A stretch of 8,454 nt of DNA, from the NCBI GenBank assembly GCA_028692515.1, contig JAQUXG010000063.1:1-8454 (forward strand), read 5' to 3'. A program made the translations under genes and the position numbers. This document shows positions 5,651 through 8,454 of this stretch, one piece after another (within the stretch, counting starts at the first letter, position 1; each line of letters begins with the position of its first letter). The notes beneath the pieces were generated by a model. That model was not told where the DNA came from, searched no databases, and worked only from the letters and a program-made list of their open reading frames with translations. This stretch comes from Kiritimatiellales bacterium. GTDB taxonomy: Bacteria; Verrucomicrobiota; Kiritimatiellia; Kiritimatiellales; Tichowtungiaceae.

Positions 5651-7117
5651 ATGAAAATCGTTTTTTCCAATGTTTGGAAAATTTCGACCGGCGGACTTCT
5701 CGTTCTGCTGGCCGCCTTCGCGTTGGGTCGCTGCACTGCCCCGCGTCCATTCTCCGAACCTCAAGCCTCAAGCCTCAAGCCTAAAGCCTCCCTCTGGACC
5801 TGCTCGATGCATCCGCAGATTAAATTGCCCCATCCCGGCCAGTGCCCGATCTGCGGTATGGATTTGATTCCGCTCGAAACCGGAAGCGGCACCGATAATC
5901 CGCGCGAGCTGTCCGTCAGTCCGTCCGCCGCCGCGCTGATGAAAATTGAAACGTCGTTAGTAGAGCGCAAATTTGTTCAGGCCGACATCCGCATGGTCGG
6001 CAAAGTGGATTATGACGAAACGCGCACCGCATTTATCACCGCCCGCGTGCCGGGGCGGCTCGACCGTTTGTTTGTGGATTATACCGGCGTGCAGGTGAAG
6101 CAGGGCGACCACATGGCATCGATCTACAGCCCCGAACTGCTGAGTGCGCAGCAGGAACTGCTTCAGGCGATACAGTCCGTTAAAGCACTGACCAACAGTA
6201 CCAGCACCATCGTGCGCGACGTGTCGCAGTCCACGGTCGATGCCGTGCGCGAAAAACTGCGCCTATGGGGACTGACGCCGGAACAGATTCAGGAGATTGA
6301 AGCGCGCGGAACGCTGGTGGATCACACCACGCTCTACTCGCCAGTCAGTGGTATTGTGATTCATAAAAACGCACAAGAAGGCGCATACGTAAAAACCGGC
6401 GACCGGATTTATACCGTCGCCGATCTCTCACGCGTCTGGGTCAAGCTGGATGCTTACGAATCGGATCTGCCGTGGTTGCGCTACGGACAGATGGTCACCT
6501 TTACCACCGAGGCGTGGCCCGGAGAAACCTTTAAAGGAACCATCGCGTTCATTGATCCGGTTCTCAATACGGCGACCCGCACCGTCAACGTACGCGTCAA
6601 CGTCGAGAATCCGGAGCTGAAGATGAAACCCGGCATGTTCGTTCGTGCGGTCGCTCACCCGCTGATTGCCGAAGACGGCAAGGTAACCAATCCGTCGCTG
6701 GCCGGAAAATGGATCTGCCCGATGCACCCGGAAGTCGTAAAAGATCAATCGGGTGACTGCGATATCTGCGGCATGCCGTTGGTTACAGCCGAAGAGCTGG
6801 GCTATGTCGCATCCGACACCGCCACCGCGCCGCTGGTCATTCCGGCGACCGCGCCGCTGATCACTGGAACGCGCGCCGTCGTGTATGTCGAAATTCCTGA
6901 TCAGGAAAAACCGACCTATGAAGGCCGCGAAATCATGCTCGGCCCGAAGGCTGGCGGTTTTTATATCGTCCATCATGGTCTGAAAGAAGGCGAACGGGTC
7001 GTCACGCAAGGCGTCTTCAAGCTCGATGCCGAACTGCAGATTCGCGCGAAGCCATCGATGATGTCTCCAGAAGGCGGCAGTGATCCGATGGATCACAGTA
7101 AAATGAAGATGGAGTAA
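5651..7117 (+). CDS. cusB: CusB-like periplasmic adaptor with two heavy-metal-binding modules
   Basis: This 488-residue membrane-fusion protein links the RND pump to the outer-membrane channel. The start is fixed by AGGAG (5640-5644) six bases before the ATG. Residues about 12-28 form a membrane anchor or signal; C28 lies in ALGRC, a poor lipobox because of the Arg. Module 1 (residues 49-75) has C51, M53, H54, C65, C68 and M70 in CSMHP...CPICGMDL. The adaptor core follows: barrel and lipoyl halves (ITARVPGRLDRLFV, then TTLYSPVSGIVIHKNAQEGAYVKTGDRIYTVADLS), a hairpin between them, and a beta-barrel (VWVKLDAYESDLPWL to KPGMFVRA). Module 2 (354-377; C356, M358, H359, C370, C373, M375) sits before the C-terminal membrane-proximal domain, and the tail is Met/His-rich (MDHSKMKM). 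These soft-metal ligands favour Cu(I)/Ag(I). Codons 4-11 contain a palindromic repeat, and residues 37-47 come from a 7-bp tandem array. Confidence 0.92.
   Translation: MKIVFSNVWKISTGGLLVLLAAFALGRCTAPRPFSEPQASSLKPKASLWTCSMHPQIKLPHPGQCPICGMDLIPLETGSGTDNPRELSVSPSAAALMKIETSLVERKFVQADIRMVGKVDYDETRTAFITARVPGRLDRLFVDYTGVQVKQGDHMASIYSPELLSAQQELLQAIQSVKALTNSTSTIVRDVSQSTVDAVREKLRLWGLTPEQIQEIEARGTLVDHTTLYSPVSGIVIHKNAQEGAYVKTGDRIYTVADLSRVWVKLDAYESDLPWLRYGQMVTFTTEAWPGETFKGTIAFIDPVLNTATRTVNVRVNVENPELKMKPGMFVRAVAHPLIAEDGKVTNPSLAGKWICPMHPEVVKDQSGDCDICGMPLVTAEELGYVASDTATAPLVIPATAPLITGTRAVVYVEIPDQEKPTYEGREIMLGPKAGGFYIVHHGLKEGERVVTQGVFKLDAELQIRAKPSMMSPEGGSDPMDHSKMKME
5661..5681. repeat. TTTTTCCAATGTTTGGAAAA palindrome, copy 5
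   Basis: It covers codons 4-11 of cusB (VFSNVWK), directly before the hydrophobic anchor. It shares TTTTTCCAATGTTTGGAA exactly with copy 1. Confidence 0.75.
5759..5790 (+). repeat. 7-bp tandem repeat (CCTCAAG) in the cusB coding sequence
   Basis: Three perfect CCTCAAG units (5759-5779) are followed by a variant CCTAAAG (5780-5786) and a partial CCTC. They encode the low-complexity PQASSLKPKASL linker between the membrane segment and the first metal-binding module. Because the unit is not a multiple of three, gain or loss of one unit shifts the cusB frame. Confidence 0.9.
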
Positions 7118-7370
7118 TCCAACCAATGACTAACCACCGAACACACGGAAATCAACTTCTATACTACTCGTCATTTTTTTGTTTTCTCGACAAGCTTTCT
7201 TCCGCAACCCTCCGTTCATCCGCAACTAAACTCGAGAGTCTTTTCCCGCGAATCTGCACGAATTTTCACAAATCAGGACTCTTTATTCGTGTTGATTCGA
7301 GTGATTCGCGGGCAATTCTTTTTCCGTGTTTTCAGTGTATTCCGTGGTTCAACCTTCAATGTAATCCATC
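7118..7370. repeat. Non-coding gap of nested inverted repeats between cusB and cusA
   Basis: I see no real gene in this 253-nt gap. Its outer arms, 7132-7151 (AACCACCGAACACACGGAAA) and 7321-7349, are inverted CACGGAA-rich copies of the element inside cusC; the left arm is about one 9-nt unit shorter. Nested inside is a second inverted repeat. Bases 7152-7244 hold an AT-rich, structureless stretch with a CCGCAACCCTCCG segment. The sequence after the right arm (to GTAATCC at 7361-7367) resembles that after the cusC copy (GTAATCC at 4411-4417), so the element may extend past the arms. It separates the pump gene from the rest of its operon and leaves no ribosome site before the cusA ATG. Confidence 0.8.
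7245..7312. repeat. CGAAT-rich inverted repeat nested in the cusB-cusA gap
   Basis: CCCGCGAATC (7245-7254) is repeated perfectly in inverse as GATTCGCGGG (7303-7312). Inward from these, CGAAT-like units recur on both sides (CACGAAT at 7258-7264 against ATTCGTG at 7285-7291), so the arms are roughly 30 nt with imperfections. Its unit differs from the CACGGAA family around it, suggesting one repeat landed inside another. Confidence 0.75.
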
Positions 7371-8454
7371 ATGAACATACAACAGACTCCTGAACAAAAA
7401 TCGCTCATCGGACGCTTCATGCGCTTCTGCCTGACCAATCGTCTGGTGGTCGCGCTATTTACCTTTGCCGTGATCATTGCCGGGCTGCTGGTTGCGCCGT
7501 TCGACTGGAAACTCGCCGGCATCCAGCGCTACCCGGTTCCCGTCGATGCCATTCCCGACATCGGTGAAAACCAGCAGATTGTCTTTACCGAATGGATGGG
7601 CCGCTCGCCGCAGGATGTCGAAGATCAGATCAGCTATCCGCTGACCGTCTCGCTGCTCGGCATTCCGGACGTAAAAACTATCCGCAGCTATTCCATGTTC
7701 GGCTTTTCCTCCATCTACATCATTTTCAAAGAGCAGGCTGATTTCTACGACTCGCGCACCCGCGTGCTCGAAAAACTCAACAGCCTTCCGGCAGGCACAC
7801 TGCCCGAAGGCGTCAAACCCGCACTCGGCCCCGACTCCACCGCGCTCGGCCAGGTTTTCTGGTACACCCTCGAAGGGCGCGATGAAGCAGGCAATCCGAC
7901 CGGCGGCTGGAGTCAGGAAGAGCTGCGCTCGCTGCAGGACTGGCAGGTACGCTACAGCCTGCTCTCTGCCGAAGGTGTTTCCGAAGTCGGCTCCATCGGC
8001 GGCTACGTCAAAGAATATCAGGTCGATGTCGATCCCGACGCCATGCGCGCTTACGGCGTTACCCTCGACGACGTCTTTTCCGCCGTTAAAGCCGCCAACA
8101 TTGACGTCGGCGCCAAAACAATAGAGATCAACCGCGTTGAATACTTTATCCGCAGCATCGGCTTCATTAAACGGATCGAGGATGTTGAAAACAGTGTCGT
8201 TAAAGTGCGGGGGGATCACGTTCCCGTATTGGTCAAACAGGTTGCGCATGTCACCACCGGGCCTGCCGCACGGCGCGGCGCGCTCGACAAAGGCGGCGCG
8301 GCGGCCGTCGGCGGTGTCGTCGTTGCGCGCTACGGCGACAATCCGCTCGCCGTCATCAACCGCGTCAAAGCCAAGATCGCTGAAACCGCACCGGCGCTTC
8401 CGCACAAAACGCTCGCCGCCGGAACCGTCAGCCATGTCGAAAGCGTTCCGATCT
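7371..8454 (+). CDS. cusA: CusA-like heavy-metal RND efflux pump, 3'-truncated by window edge
   Basis: The frame from ATG 7371 stays open to the window end, giving 361 of an expected 1000 or more residues. The product is the proton-driven inner-membrane pump of the tripartite Cu/Ag (HME-RND) exporter. Visible marks are the first membrane helix (NRLVVALFTFAVIIAGLLVA), the periplasmic entry PVDAIPDIGENQQIVFTEWMGRSPQDVEDQI, YPLTVSLLGIPDVKTIRSYSMFGFSSIYIIF, LPEGVKPALGPDSTALGQVFWYTL, and SAEGVSEVGSIGGYVKEYQVDVDPDAMRAYG. GPDSTALGQ with a following aromatic is typical of CusA/CzcA over drug-type RND pumps. The metal-site methionines and charged transmembrane residues lie beyond the edge, so Cu/Ag versus Zn/Co/Cd rests on csoR and the adaptor. 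No Shine-Dalgarno site is visible before the ATG. A later Met at residue 16 is an alternative start, leaving a short cytoplasmic tail as in other CusA proteins. Confidence 0.92.
   Translation, partial: MNIQQTPEQKSLIGRFMRFCLTNRLVVALFTFAVIIAGLLVAPFDWKLAGIQRYPVPVDAIPDIGENQQIVFTEWMGRSPQDVEDQISYPLTVSLLGIPDVKTIRSYSMFGFSSIYIIFKEQADFYDSRTRVLEKLNSLPAGTLPEGVKPALGPDSTALGQVFWYTLEGRDEAGNPTGGWSQEELRSLQDWQVRYSLLSAEGVSEVGSIGGYVKEYQVDVDPDAMRAYGVTLDDVFSAVKAANIDVGAKTIEINRVEYFIRSIGFIKRIEDVENSVVKVRGDHVPVLVKQVAHVTTGPAARRGALDKGGAAAVGGVVVARYGDNPLAVINRVKAKIAETAPALPHKTLAAGTVSHVESVPI

Noticed and set aside
7126..7374. 82-aa plus-strand open frame in the cusB-cusA gap
   Set aside because: It consists wholly of translated inverted repeats and has no ribosome site.
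7455..8435. 326-aa minus-strand open frame
   Set aside because: It is antisense to cusA, whose plus-strand translation shows clear RND signatures; the antisense product is an unrelated-looking shadow.
8446..8454. Window ends in TTCCGATCT, identical to the end of a common sequencing adapter
   Set aside because: The preceding bases do not match the adapter and the codons fit cusA, so coincidence is likelier; only continuation of the contig would settle it.

Overview
The window is a bacterial chromosomal segment: densely packed genes, short intergenic gaps, Shine-Dalgarno sites and several operons. No taxonomic marker gene is present. The many short interspersed palindromes and the glycosyltransferase-STAS fusion make me lean towards the PVC group (Verrucomicrobiota/Kiritimatiellota), but this is a low-confidence impression. 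Most genes look GC-rich; the gene at 343-1089 is visibly more AT-rich.

Layout. Bases 3-341 hold the 3' part of a tRNA adenosine deaminase gene (tadA). One base later comes an AT-rich gene for an unrecognised 248-aa helical protein with an RNDAVH signature that resembles the HEPN ribonuclease motif. Convergent to it (1112-2194, minus strand) is a WecG/TagA/CpsF-type glycosyltransferase (GT26) fused to a C-terminal STAS-like domain. Divergent from that, 2299-3642 encodes one polypeptide in which a complete MntP-type manganese exporter is joined to a complete ZupT-like ZIP transporter. From 3707 to the right edge runs a copper/silver-type resistance operon: a CsoR operator within its promoter, csoR, a small secreted YHS/TRASH-like metal-binding protein, then the outer-membrane (cusC-like), adaptor (cusB-like, with two Cys/Met/His metal-binding modules) and inner-membrane RND pump (cusA-like, cut by the window edge) genes of a tripartite efflux system.

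How it works together. CsoR should repress the operon until Cu(I) releases it from the ATACCC...GGGTAT operator. The small YHS protein and the adaptor's metal-binding modules would bind or relay periplasmic metal, and CusCBA would expel it across both membranes. The neighbouring MntP-ZIP fusion makes the right-hand three quarters of the window largely a metal-homeostasis locus.

A second layer is the repeats. At least five kinds of short repeat lie among or inside these genes: a TTTTTCCAATGTTTGGAAAA-like palindrome (five copies), a CACGGAA-rich inverted repeat (two elements), a CGAAT-rich inverted repeat, a GGGGCAGAC hairpin, and a 7-bp tandem repeat. Several are translated at tolerant places: the signal-peptide region of cusC, the N-terminus of cusB and the linker of the glycosyltransferase. 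The 7-bp array lies in the cusB reading frame and could in principle switch it off by slippage. The most noteworthy items are the MntP-ZIP fusion, the gene-invading repeats and the HEPN-like protein. I see no tRNA, rRNA, CRISPR array or transposase gene.
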